DNA from: Nioella sp. MMSF_3534
Lineage (GTDB): Bacteria; Pseudomonadota; Alphaproteobacteria; Rhodobacterales; Rhodobacteraceae
DNA: 64,000 nucleotides
Assembly: GCF_030732985.1 (NCBI RefSeq)
Contig: NZ_JASHJX010000023.1
Span: 1-64,000, forward strand
Reading direction: 5' to 3'
The position numbers were made by a program, and so were the translations under genes. A model generated the notes under the pieces. That model ran no database searches. It was not told the origin of the DNA and worked only from the letters and a program-made list of their open reading frames with translations. Shown here in pieces: positions 46,377 through 54,375 of the stretch (positions are counted from its first letter, which is position 1; every line of letters starts with the position of its first letter).

Positions 46377-48041
46377 TCAACCAAGCTTCTCGCCAAAACC
46401 AATGGCCTTTCCTTTGTGGTATTCCTTCTCATATGACTGAAGTAGAAGCGCTGTAAGGGACTTGATTTCAGTTGTGCTCTTCAATTCGCGCTTGTAGTCG
46501 AATGCATGGTCCTTGGCCCTGAGTTCGTAGTTCAGATCGACGATCAAGTCGATTAGAAGCTCGGGAATCTTCTCCAAGACCTTTTTGCGATCATCAGTGG
46601 AGTTTAACTTATCGGTGTTTGCCAAAAACTCACGGCCTTCAGGAAATTTTCTGATAATTTGCCCCAAAACGCTTAGCAAAAAGTATCGTGTAAGAGAGTA
46701 ATTTGCCATCGCCTTGTTTTCCAATTTTTCAAGGGCTTCACTGACTAGTTTCTGCAACTCATGAGTAAAAATTATCCGGCCAAAGGTTACTTCGTGCCTA
46801 CCAAAAATTTCCGCGTAACGATCGTCAAAAACTTTTCCAATCTGATGACACAAGTTACTTTCATGAAGATCAAAAGCTAGTAGCTCCCGCCCAGCAAGCT
46901 CATTGGAAATCGCTATCTTATTCTCGTCAGTCTCCTGTCCCCGCTTTATAACAAAGACGTATTCGTCTTGTTTGCTTTCAAACTCGGCTCGCAGTCGCAG
47001 CATAAGGTCATGGTTGGACCTAAGGTCCCTAGGCTTAATTGAGTTTTGGTTGTTGCTATTGATGGTGATTTTTCGAGAAAGCTCGCTAGACTTTAGAGCG
47101 ACGACCTTAACGAAAACCCTGAGATCTGGAGTGAGGTTTGCACTATTTTTGTAGAAAGTTGATATGCTTTGCGCACCGTTTACCACTACATAATTTGAAA
47201 CTGTTAGGGTCTCGTCTTCATGTATCGCATTCTGACAGATGAGAGTTATCCCATTGTGGTAAAGTGCAAAGTTCTTGTGCTCATCTTTGTCTGCGACGGA
47301 CTTGGATATAGACCTATTGACTGCAGTGTTGCCCAAGGAATATCGGACATTCTGGCTGAAAAGGACCCCGTCATGGATGCCACTTAGCTTGACTAATTGC
47401 ATTGCGGAAACGGGGAGAAGAAATACTTCTGTCTCTGCGTCAATGTGTAGGTTGACGACTCCTGCATAGCTGGTGTCGAATGAAAAATTACCATCAACGC
47501 CTTCGTCGGCATCAAAGTCGACAAAACTCTCCGCAATGTCAGAAGCACAGAATATCGAGATATTTTCAATTACTTTCTCAATTTCGAGCGTATTGTCATC
47601 GCGCTCACTGTTGCAAAGAAAAATTCCCTTGACCGAGTAGCCTTTCTCGATCAGTCCTGCAACATTGTTGCGAGTTAGTATCCGTTTTAAATCATCATTG
47701 GCCTGACCGAGTAAAATAATCTCGATCTTTTCGCTTGTTTCAAACTGTTGCAGTGATCCCAAAAACTCCTTAATGACCTTATCGCCCAGAGTTCGATTCG
47801 CCTTTTGGGATATCTTTGCCTGAAAAAACAAAATTTCCGAGGCGTTATCATCCACGTATATGCCGTCAATCCCCTTATCGTTCTCCTTGTCGCAGATGCA
47901 ATCATCGGCTGTGGTCTCGTCCAACCGGTAAATATTCTCCAAAAACCAATTCAAAAAATTTGCTGATTCAGTGCGCCCTTTTGGTGAATACCGGGACAGG
48001 ATGGGTAGGAGGGCGGCGTACTCTAGTTCTTCTGATTTCAA
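46377..48041 (-). CDS. AIPR family protein (abortive infection/phage resistance) with nuclease-like N-terminus
   Basis: 554 aa. The centre carries the AIPR signature: NVRYSLGNTAVNRSI (231-245), FALYHNGITLICQ (258-270), and NYVVVNGAQSIST (283-295). The N-terminal part has GIDG (57-60) followed by FFQAK with Q74-x-K76, i.e. the D-x14-Q-x-K pattern of PD-(D/E)xK restriction-type nucleases. AIPR proteins occur in phage-resistance loci, and some are linked to restriction-modification. Strongly AT-rich, with codon use unlike the chromosome. The only other cargo gene is the membrane protein downstream. Defence function is inferred. Confidence 0.85.
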   Translation of the reverse strand: MKSEELEYAALLPILSRYSPKGRTESANFLNWFLENIYRLDETTADDCICDKENDKGIDGIYVDDNASEILFFQAKISQKANRTLGDKVIKEFLGSLQQFETSEKIEIILLGQANDDLKRILTRNNVAGLIEKGYSVKGIFLCNSERDDNTLEIEKVIENISIFCASDIAESFVDFDADEGVDGNFSFDTSYAGVVNLHIDAETEVFLLPVSAMQLVKLSGIHDGVLFSQNVRYSLGNTAVNRSISKSVADKDEHKNFALYHNGITLICQNAIHEDETLTVSNYVVVNGAQSISTFYKNSANLTPDLRVFVKVVALKSSELSRKITINSNNQNSIKPRDLRSNHDLMLRLRAEFESKQDEYVFVIKRGQETDENKIAISNELAGRELLAFDLHESNLCHQIGKVFDDRYAEIFGRHEVTFGRIIFTHELQKLVSEALEKLENKAMANYSLTRYFLLSVLGQIIRKFPEGREFLANTDKLNSTDDRKKVLEKIPELLIDLIVDLNYELRAKDHAFDYKRELKSTTEIKSLTALLLQSYEKEYHKGKAIGFGEKLG

Positions 48042-48403
48042 CGTCTTGCTCTCGATAGTGACAACCTAGATTTCAGCCTCGGCTCTTCTTCTGAATTGGT
48101 CAAGGGTCTACGGTGGTTGATCCCACGGTTTGATGGTGCGATCTATTCGTCGGAATGGAAGGAAGCACTATGGGAAAAATTCGTCACAGCTGCGCCACGA
48201 CCACGCACGCCAAGCATAGGTAGAAAATTGGAGAAGCGGCGCCCAGTCCGTGCACTGAAGTTGACCTCGGAACGGCAAGCCTATCGTGAAACTGTGACAG
48301 AGTCGGACGGTTTGTCGCAGCGTACAAGAGGTCTACATACCCCTAGAGCTGCGAGCACGCTTACGAAATGGCAGTGTTATCTACCTGATATTTAAGTGAT
48401 AAT
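48042..48403. other. Noncoding stretch between the AIPR gene and tRNA-Asn
   Basis: 362 bp holding the promoter of the AIPR gene (TTGACC around 48100 on the minus strand is a possible -35). A 99-codon plus-strand frame here lacks coding character. It ends at the tRNA-Asn 3' end and the proximal attachment copy. Confidence 0.5.
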
Positions 48404-48448
48404 TGGCTCCGGCGGTAGGGATCGAACCTACGACCAATTGATTAACAG
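48403..48448 (-). repeat. attachment-site copy within tRNA-Asn (proximal end of element)
   Basis: The 46 bp shared with 42394-42439, spanning the anticodon to just past CCA. Confidence 0.92.
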
Positions 48449-48478
48449 TCAACTGCTCTACCGCTGAGCTACGCCGGA
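48404..48478 (-). tRNA. tRNA-Asn (anticodon GTT)
   Basis: 75 nt with encoded CCA. Acceptor TCCGGCG/CGCCGGA, D-arm AGCTCAGCGGTAGAGC, anticodon loop CTGTTAA, T-arm GGTTCGATCC. It is the integration target: its 3' 46 bp are duplicated at 42394-42439, and the gene remains intact because the element restored its end. Confidence 0.97.
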
Positions 48479-48548
48479 ACTGGGGGGGATATAGCAATCT
48501 CGTTTTCGGGCGTCCAGAGGGTTTGCGGGAAAAAAATGGAAGAAATCC

Positions 48549-49427
48549 TCATGCGGTGTGAAAGTGGGCGGATATGGCGAGGTTTGGATGTGCGGTGGCC
48601 ATATTTCTTTCAACTAGATCAATGAGATGCGCCAGAACGTTGCGTTCGGCGACCGGCGCGAGGCGTGTGTCGAGATCCGTGTAGATGCGGGCGGTCAGTT
48701 CGGCAGGGGTGGCCGGGCCCGATTGCAGCGCCGTCAGAATCTGCGCCTCGCGTCCGGCCCGGTGATCCAGCAGCTCCCGGCAGCGCAGGGCCGGATCCCG
48801 AACGGCCTCGCCATGGGCAGGGTAGTAGAGCCGGTCACCGCGCGCGGCCAGACGGGTCAGCGAGCCGCGAAAGGCGGTGAGGTCGCCATCGGGGGGCGAG
48901 ATCAGCGAGGTGGACCATCCCATGACCAGATCGCCGGAGAAGAGGGCTCCGGTCCAGGCGAAAGACAGGTGATTGGCCATGTGGCCCGGCGTGGACACAA
49001 CCTCGATCTGCCAGCCATCGCCGGCAATCACCTCGCCATCCATGACCATCCGGTCAGGGGCGAACGCCCGGTCGACCCCTTCGCCACCGCCGATCCCGCC
49101 CGCATCGGCCAGTTTCTGCATGGCGGGCGAGCGGCCCCAGTCACTGGGCCCTGCGGCCAGAACCGGTGACCCCGTGACCTCGGACAGGGGGCGGGCGAGG
49201 GGGGAATGATCGAGATGCGAATGGGTGACGAGGATGTGGCTGATCCGCTGTTCCGGCCCGAGGGCATCGAGGATCCTGTGCAGGTGGCTCTCGATCGCGG
49301 GGCCCGGGTCGATCACCGCGATGTCCCGTTCCCCCACCAGAAAGGTGTTGGTGCCATGCAGGGTCATGGGCGAGGGGTTCGGGGCGGTGATCCGGCGCAG
49401 GCCGGGTTCCAACAGGGTTGCGGTCAT
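48549..49427 (-). CDS. MBL-fold metallohydrolase (LACTB2-like)
   Basis: 292 aa from the Met at 49427 (GAGGAAAG site). Metal ligands THSHLDHS, the His in STPGHMANHLSF, the Asp in LFSGDLVMGW and YYPAHGE are present; a C-terminal winged-helix-like tail follows (LTALQSGPATPAELTARIY). This arrangement is that of LACTB2-type hydrolases or endoribonucleases. Substrate unknown. Divergent from the histidine kinase. Confidence 0.9.
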   Translation of the reverse strand: MTATLLEPGLRRITAPNPSPMTLHGTNTFLVGERDIAVIDPGPAIESHLHRILDALGPEQRISHILVTHSHLDHSPLARPLSEVTGSPVLAAGPSDWGRSPAMQKLADAGGIGGGEGVDRAFAPDRMVMDGEVIAGDGWQIEVVSTPGHMANHLSFAWTGALFSGDLVMGWSTSLISPPDGDLTAFRGSLTRLAARGDRLYYPAHGEAVRDPALRCRELLDHRAGREAQILTALQSGPATPAELTARIYTDLDTRLAPVAERNVLAHLIDLVERNMATAHPNLAISAHFHTA

Positions 49428-49467
49428 ATCTCTTTCCTCTGCCCCGGTCGCGGGGTTAGATGGGGCC

Positions 49468-50784
49468 ATGCAATGGGACTGGCTCAAACAATTTTTGCCG
49501 CGGGGGCTTTATGGCCGGGCCGCGCTGATCCTTGTGGTGCCCATCGTGTCATTGCAGCTTGTCGTGTCGGTGGCCTTCCTGCAACGCCATTTCGAGGATG
49601 TCACCTGGCAACTGACCTCGGCGCTTGGGCACGACCTGCGGCTGGTGTCGGACCATTTGCAGGCGGACGGGGCCGAGGCCGCCATGGCGGTGGCTGCACG
49701 GCTGGATCTGGCGCGGAGCGACGCGGCCGCACCGGACTGGGTTTCCGAAGCCGATGTATCGCGCCGTTGGTATGACCTGTCGGGGCGCGTCGTGATCACG
49801 ACCCTGCAGGGGATGGTGCCGGAGATCGTCTGGATCGACCTTGCGCGCAACGACCGGCGGGTTTTCCTGGCATTGGGGCGCGGGCAGGAAACCTTGACGC
49901 TGGAGATCGACCGGCGGCGCGTGTCGGCCTCCAACCCGCATCAGCTGTTCGTCATCATGATCCTGACAGGCATTCTGATGACTGCCGTGGCCTTTGTCTT
50001 CCTGCGCAACCAGGTGCGGCCGATCCGGCGGTTGGCGCGGGTGGCAGAGGCCTTCGGCAAGGGCAGGGTCGCGCCATACAAGCCCTCGGGCGCGCTGGAA
50101 GTGCGGGCCGCTGGCCGCGCCTTTCTGGACATGCGGGCGCGGATCGAGCGGCAGATCGAACAGCGGACCATGATGCTGTCGGGGGTCAGCCATGACCTGC
50201 GCACGCCGTTGACCCGGTTGAAACTGGGTCTGTCCATGCTGGACTCGGGGCCGGAGACCGACGACCTGCTGCGCGATGTCGAAGAGATGGAGTCCCTGCT
50301 GACCGCGTTTCTGGATTTCGCCCGGGCCGATGCGCTGGATGATCCGGAAAGCGTCGACATCCTGGCCCTTGCGCGCAAAGTCGTCGATGATGCGATCCGC
50401 ATGGGCGGGCAGGTAGAGCTCGTGCTGCCTGAAGCGGCCCCAGAGGTCGCCCTGCGTCCCGGCGCGGTCAAGCGGGCCCTGTCGAATCTTCTGGTCAACG
50501 CGCTGCGCTATGGCAGCCACGCAAAGCTGACGCTGACGGTTCTGGATCGGGCGGTGCGCTTTAGCGTGGAGGATGACGGGCCAGGCATTGCCCCCGAGGA
50601 TCGGGACCGCGCCATTCGTCCCTTTGCCCGGCTGGACGAGGCACGCAACCAGAACCGTGGGGGGGGCGTCGGGCTGGGTCTGGCCATCGCCAATGACATC
50701 GCCCGCAGTCATGGCGGCACCATGCGCCTGTCGCGTTCCGAAGAGATGGGCGGGCTGCGTGTCGATCTGGTGCTGGCGCGGTGA
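49468..50784 (+). CDS. EnvZ-like sensor histidine kinase
   Basis: 438 aa from the ATG at 49468. Two membrane helices (about 18-36 and 160-178) flank a periplasmic sensor; then HAMP (RPIRRLARVAEAFGKGR), HisKA with the phospho-His in SGVSHDLRTPLTRLKLGL, and HATPase (N box NLLVNALRYG, G1 DDGPGIAPEDR, G2 GGGVGLGLAIAND). Closest in layout to EnvZ. No response regulator is adjacent, so the partner is elsewhere. A longer frame upstream overlaps the MBL gene and is rejected. Confidence 0.92.
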   Translation: MQWDWLKQFLPRGLYGRAALILVVPIVSLQLVVSVAFLQRHFEDVTWQLTSALGHDLRLVSDHLQADGAEAAMAVAARLDLARSDAAAPDWVSEADVSRRWYDLSGRVVITTLQGMVPEIVWIDLARNDRRVFLALGRGQETLTLEIDRRRVSASNPHQLFVIMILTGILMTAVAFVFLRNQVRPIRRLARVAEAFGKGRVAPYKPSGALEVRAAGRAFLDMRARIERQIEQRTMMLSGVSHDLRTPLTRLKLGLSMLDSGPETDDLLRDVEEMESLLTAFLDFARADALDDPESVDILALARKVVDDAIRMGGQVELVLPEAAPEVALRPGAVKRALSNLLVNALRYGSHAKLTLTVLDRAVRFSVEDDGPGIAPEDRDRAIRPFARLDEARNQNRGGGVGLGLAIANDIARSHGGTMRLSRSEEMGGLRVDLVLAR

Positions 50785-50795
50785 AGGCGGTGTTT

Positions 50796-50872
50796 TGGTA
50801 GGCCCGGCAGGACTTGAACCCGCAACCAAAGCGTTATGAGCGCTCTGCTCTAACCAATTGAGCTACAGGCCC
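50796..50872 (-). tRNA. tRNA with CAT anticodon (probably Ile2, otherwise Met)
   Basis: 77 nt including CCA. Acceptor GGGCCTG/CGGGCCT-type pairing, loop CTCATAA. The overall sequence resembles alphaproteobacterial tRNA-Ile2, whose wobble C is converted to lysidine by TilS; an elongator Met tRNA cannot be excluded by eye. 11 bp after the histidine kinase gene, opposite strand. Confidence 0.9.
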
Positions 50873-50960
50873 GCCGAGGCGAGGAAATATCAGGATGAAG
50901 GGCGGGGTCAAGCCCGTCGCGGGGGCCGATCAGGCCCTCGCATCCGATCGTGGGGTTCGG

Positions 50961-51854
50961 TCAGGCGACTTTCGACGCGCCGAGCAAACGCGCGATATGC
51001 GCGGGCACCTGCCGGGCGCTCATGGCACGGGGGTAGGGCAGTTCTTCCATTTCCGGCACATCGCCATAGAGCGCCTCGAATTCGGCGTAGTTGTCGAACA
51101 CCCGGCGGCTCACGTTGTCGATGAAGGTTTCAGCCGGGGCACCGTTTGCGAGGATGATCTCATGCGCCTCGGTCTCAACGTGGTAGACGGTGTAGCTCTC
51201 GCCCATCTCCTCCATCGGAACACGGGTAATAGTGGTGCCGTTCACGAGCGCCCCTGCATGGCAGATCACGCCATCGACCAGCATGCCGTGATCGGCGGTG
51301 ACCGTCAGGTCGGACACAGGCAATCCCTCGCCAAGCGACCCGGCGGCAAAGCGCACGGGGGCCACACGTTCAGCGGGTTTGAACATGGTCTTGATCGTCT
51401 GCCGCCCGATCCATTTGACGGCGACCTCTGCGCCATCAGCGTTCAGAACCGTGTCGCCGATGGACAGGGTTTCAACGGCCACATCCCCGGTAGGGGTTGC
51501 GACGGCGGTGCCGGTAAGAAAGCAGGCTGTGAAGTCGGCGGTGTTGAGAGCCGCGTCAATTGCTGCGAAATCCGCGTAGTCCAAAAGGCCCTGTGCGTGA
51601 TCGGTCGCATTGTCATAAAGAACTGTGTAATCGTTCGAACCGTTCAGAAAAACTGGAAATTCCTTACCATTTACAGTGACGGTGCCCGCATAGGTTCCGG
51701 GAGGAATGACAACAAAAGCACCGCCATCAGTCAGCGTCTCGCCAAGGGTCCAAATTTCATCACCGGAGTCCGTAACGGTCCCGGAAAGCCAGCTGTCGGT
51801 TCTTCCGCCGGTATCGCCATAGATCGTCGAATGGGTTGCAACATAGGCTGGCAT
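50961..51854 (-). CDS. Hint-domain protein 1
   Basis: 297 aa. Residues 1-105 are a beta-rich, Thr/Asp/Gly-rich module without signal peptide; the Hint_2 domain starts at Cys111 (ACFLTGTAVATPTGDV) and includes VKWIGRQ, PVRFAAGSLG, TADHGMLVDG, and HEIILANGAPAETFIDNVSR. The conserved tail EELPYPRAMSARQVPAHI follows. Hint domains are intein/Hedgehog-type autoprocessing folds. It may release the N-terminal module by self-cleavage or ligate it, but this is not shown. Three paralogues follow in the window. GAGGA precedes the ATG. Confidence 0.9.
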   Translation of the reverse strand: MPAYVATHSTIYGDTGGRTDSWLSGTVTDSGDEIWTLGETLTDGGAFVVIPPGTYAGTVTVNGKEFPVFLNGSNDYTVLYDNATDHAQGLLDYADFAAIDAALNTADFTACFLTGTAVATPTGDVAVETLSIGDTVLNADGAEVAVKWIGRQTIKTMFKPAERVAPVRFAAGSLGEGLPVSDLTVTADHGMLVDGVICHAGALVNGTTITRVPMEEMGESYTVYHVETEAHEIILANGAPAETFIDNVSRRVFDNYAEFEALYGDVPEMEELPYPRAMSARQVPAHIARLLGASKVA

Positions 51855-52152
51855 CTCTAATCCTCGTTATTTCTGACTGTGACCGCCGAGGATACCCCAA
51901 GCTGTCACTCGTATTCGATTATGGACCCAAAGGGTTATTTCCAGCTTTCATTTCTAGATTGTTTTTGTGTGTGGGTCCACAGGATTAAGCGGGGAAGGCT
52001 GGACACGCGCAGTTGGTCGCCGTAAATGATTTGCAGGGTTCATTACTACTATCGCCGATGACAATCAAAATGCGATCAGTTTTTATCTAACCTTGACCTT
52101 TGCGGCGGTTTTCAGATCAATAGGATCCTCCTGATCCGTTTGAAAGCCCGAT

Positions 52153-52488
52153 ATGTCCATCGATTTGATCACAGCAACTCATGAAACCTTTGAACCTTTT
52201 GTGGCTCAGAATTTCACCGTCACAACCGACGCTGGCGACATCGAATTGCTGCTGGACAATGTGAAGATTTTTCATGGCTCCATGATACGTGATAATGAAC
52301 TGGTCATTGATGGTGTGCTCTACCCCCCGCGCAAGGCGTTTGCCCTGACATGGGAAGGCCCGCGTGACGCGCTGCTTGCTTCGGGAATGCACCATGTTGC
52401 GCATCCGGAGCTGGGACAGCTGGACCTGTTCATCAAGCCGTTTCGGCAGGATCACGACTGCATTCTCTACGAGACGGTTTTCAACTGA
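52153..52488 (+). CDS. DUF6916-like protein 1
   Basis: 111 aa. Pattern FEPFVAQNFTVTTDAG ... LLASGMHHVAHPELGQLDLF, then P and two residues of Asp/His. The gene at 53071-53520 shares the same framework (FVGDRFRVTSPDG ... HLGSADLFLGP), so the two are paralogues. The family accompanies tail-collar (Mdp-like) proteins; role unknown. Convergent with the GNAT gene (3 bp). Confidence 0.75.
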   Translation: MSIDLITATHETFEPFVAQNFTVTTDAGDIELLLDNVKIFHGSMIRDNELVIDGVLYPPRKAFALTWEGPRDALLASGMHHVAHPELGQLDLFIKPFRQDHDCILYETVFN

Positions 52489-52491
52489 TCC

Positions 52492-52992
52492 TCAGAGCTC
52501 TCTGGGTCCGGTCTGCGGCATCCATTCCATCGCGATATGGTGGCCCGCATCCGACACCGCGCGAAAGCCGTGGCGGAGATAGAGGTTGAGCGCCGGGCTG
52601 TGCTTTTCCACATGCAGACGCACCGGAACCTTGCCGCCATGGGCCTCGTTCATCAGGCTGCGCAGAAGATCGGTGCCGATCCCGCGTCCGCGCGCGTCCG
52701 GGATCAGCGAAAGCTCGATGATGCGCAGGCAGTCATCCTGCCGGTCGAGGTAAAGCCGCCCGATATCGCGCCCGTCGATCTGGATGATCCGCCTGATCGC
52801 ATTCGGGAATGCCCGCTGGTAATGCAGATCCTGAGCGGCAAACTGCCCTTGCAGGAAGTCCCGCCAGTCTGCTTCGGTCCAGCTGGTCTGCTGAAATTCC
52901 CAGTTGCGCGTGGAGGCATAGAGATCGAAGAGAAAGGCCCGGTCAGCGTCCTCGATTATGCGAAAGCCGATCTTGCCACGCGTCAGCTGCAT
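52492..52992 (-). CDS. GNAT family N-acetyltransferase
   Basis: 166 aa. Acetyl-CoA loop RGRGIGTDLL (motif A) preceded by the strand RIIELSLIPDA; C-terminal VEKHSPALNLYLRHGFRAV is motif B. Substrate unknown. Last gene of the collar/DUF6916/GNAT group on the minus strand; similar groups with a GNAT gene beside Mdp-like proteins occur in other proteobacteria. Confidence 0.9.
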   Translation of the reverse strand: MQLTRGKIGFRIIEDADRAFLFDLYASTRNWEFQQTSWTEADWRDFLQGQFAAQDLHYQRAFPNAIRRIIQIDGRDIGRLYLDRQDDCLRIIELSLIPDARGRGIGTDLLRSLMNEAHGGKVPVRLHVEKHSPALNLYLRHGFRAVSDAGHHIAMEWMPQTGPREL

Positions 52993-53070
52993 CGGGATTG
53001 CCCTTTTGATTTCAAAGTTAAGGCCCGCCGCACTATGTGAGGCAGGCCATATGTTCGCTGCTGCAAGGCG

Positions 53071-53520
53071 TCAGCTCAGGGTCAGTTCCAGCAAGTCTGA
53101 CCCGTCACGCGTGTGCACCGGGCCAAGGAACAGGTCCGCACTGCCCAGATGCATATGGCTGATGCGCCGGGTCATGTGGCCGGTCTCGACGAGCGGGGCC
53201 TTGTCGGGGCTGTCGAATACGGCACTCACCGCTTCGGCACGGGGCAGATCGGCGGGCGCATCGGGGCCGAAGGGCCTGGCCTCGACATCGATCAAGTGCA
53301 GAATGGTCACCGTTCCGTCAGGTGAGGTGACCCGAAACCGATCGCCGACAAAGCGTTGCAGATCGGCGGCGGTTGCCGTTCTCCAGTCGACGGGGTCGGT
53401 GGCGGCTGGTTCAGGCGAGGGGCGGGCCAATGACGCGGATGGCAGCGCAGCCGCGGCGGCCGCCACAGCGGCCTGGCTTGCCAGATAACCCCGGCGGCTG
53501 AGCTTGGTGTCGGATGTCAT
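53071..53520 (-). CDS. DUF6916-like protein 2 with Tat signal
   Basis: 149 aa. The N-terminus has a twin-arginine type signal (LSRRGYLASQAAVAAAAAA) with probable cleavage after SLARP. The mature part FVGDRFRVTSPDGTVTILHL ... HMHLGSADLFLGP matches the cytoplasmic paralogue at 52153. So one copy is exported folded and the other is not. It lies between the collar protein (72 bp upstream) and the GNAT gene. Confidence 0.8.
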   Translation of the reverse strand: MTSDTKLSRRGYLASQAAVAAAAAALPSASLARPSPEPAATDPVDWRTATAADLQRFVGDRFRVTSPDGTVTILHLIDVEARPFGPDAPADLPRAEAVSAVFDSPDKAPLVETGHMTRRISHMHLGSADLFLGPVHTRDGSDLLELTLS

Positions 53521-53592
53521 GGCATTCTCCTATCAGAACGAAGAGCAGGGGGGTGGTTGCCGCAGGGGATGCAGCGACCACTTTTCGATGGC

Positions 53593-54120
53593 CTAGCTGC
53601 GCGACGGGAAGATCCCCTGAAGCGCGATCTCGTAGTTCAGGACAAGATAGGGCTGCAGATTGTTGACAGGAAGGTTGCCACCGACATTGCTGGACCTGAT
53701 GGCATTGGTGGCCAACTGCGTATCCTCGGAAGCGTCCACGGCGGCATAGATATTCGTGAGTGACAGCATATTGCCGGACGGGCTGGGAGAGCCGGGAGGA
53801 TTCAATTCGGCGTGCAATGTGGGAGAATGGTTATGAGACGGGAGTTCCGCAACGGTCAGCGTATTTGTTTCAGATCCGCCATGTTGACCCATCGTGCGCG
53901 CACTCAGACCCGGCCCGTGCCCACGCCCCATGGCAACCCGGCCCCGCAGGTCGGGCAGCCCGAATGTTGTCCGACCGTCGCCGCCATACATGGTGCCAAG
54001 CAAGGAAAACAGCGCAGAGTTGGAGGATATCGGCAAAAGCTGCCCGTCGCAAAACGCAAAACCCCGTTGCGCAAAGTTGTATCCGACCAGATAAATCTGA
54101 CCCAAATATGGTTCTGCCAT
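53593..54120 (-). CDS. Tail-collar domain protein (MdpB/microcystin-dependent protein type)
   Basis: 175 aa. Phage tail collar fold: MAEPYLGQIYLVGYNFAQRG, FCDGQLLPISSNSALFSLLG, YGGDGRTTFGLPDLRGRVAMG, GGSETNTLTVAELPSHNHS. In phages this domain ends tail fibres; bacterial homologues (Mdp proteins) form separate clusters like this one, with no other phage genes near. Length 175 is normal. Confidence 0.92.
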   Translation of the reverse strand: MAEPYLGQIYLVGYNFAQRGFAFCDGQLLPISSNSALFSLLGTMYGGDGRTTFGLPDLRGRVAMGRGHGPGLSARTMGQHGGSETNTLTVAELPSHNHSPTLHAELNPPGSPSPSGNMLSLTNIYAAVDASEDTQLATNAIRSSNVGGNLPVNNLQPYLVLNYEIALQGIFPSRS

Positions 54121-54324
54121 GATGCTTTCCTTATGGTCTGAGCCCGGGAATCGGGCATTAAATCGATCCCTCCGACAAGCACCGCAGTTTTATTGTGTCG
54201 GAACTTTTATTTAGATCATCGGGATATTTGGAGAATGTCTCTGGCCTGTTCATTTAGTCAAGACATTTGTTAATTCTGGTATGAATCAAATGGTTTTCCC
54301 TGTAAATAATTGCTGGCGGGTGGG

Positions 54325-54354
54325 CAAAAAAAAGAGGGCCTTGAAGGCCCTCTT
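54325..54354 (-). terminator. Terminator of Hint-domain gene 2
   Basis: Perfect stem AAGAGGGCC/GGCCCTCTT with a TTGAA loop; on the minus strand followed by seven T. 21 bp after the stop. Confidence 0.9.
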
Positions 54355-54375
54355 CTTGTGAAAATGAAATTGAAA

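Larger units (their letters stand above)
42394..48448. mobile_element. Integrated element of about 6 kb at tRNA-Asn
   Basis: Bounded by 46-bp direct repeats. Gene content in order: tyrosine integrase, AlpA-like regulator, Rep-like protein, three-helix membrane protein and AIPR-family protein (the last two on the minus strand). GC content falls clearly in the cargo half. There are no structural phage genes, conjugation genes or transposases. It fits an integrative mobilisable or satellite-like element that depends on a helper. Confidence 0.88.

Noticed and set aside
53593-54120. Prophage remnant
   Set aside because: The only phage-like gene is the tail-collar protein; Mdp-type homologues stand alone in many bacteria, and no capsid, terminase or lysis gene is nearby.
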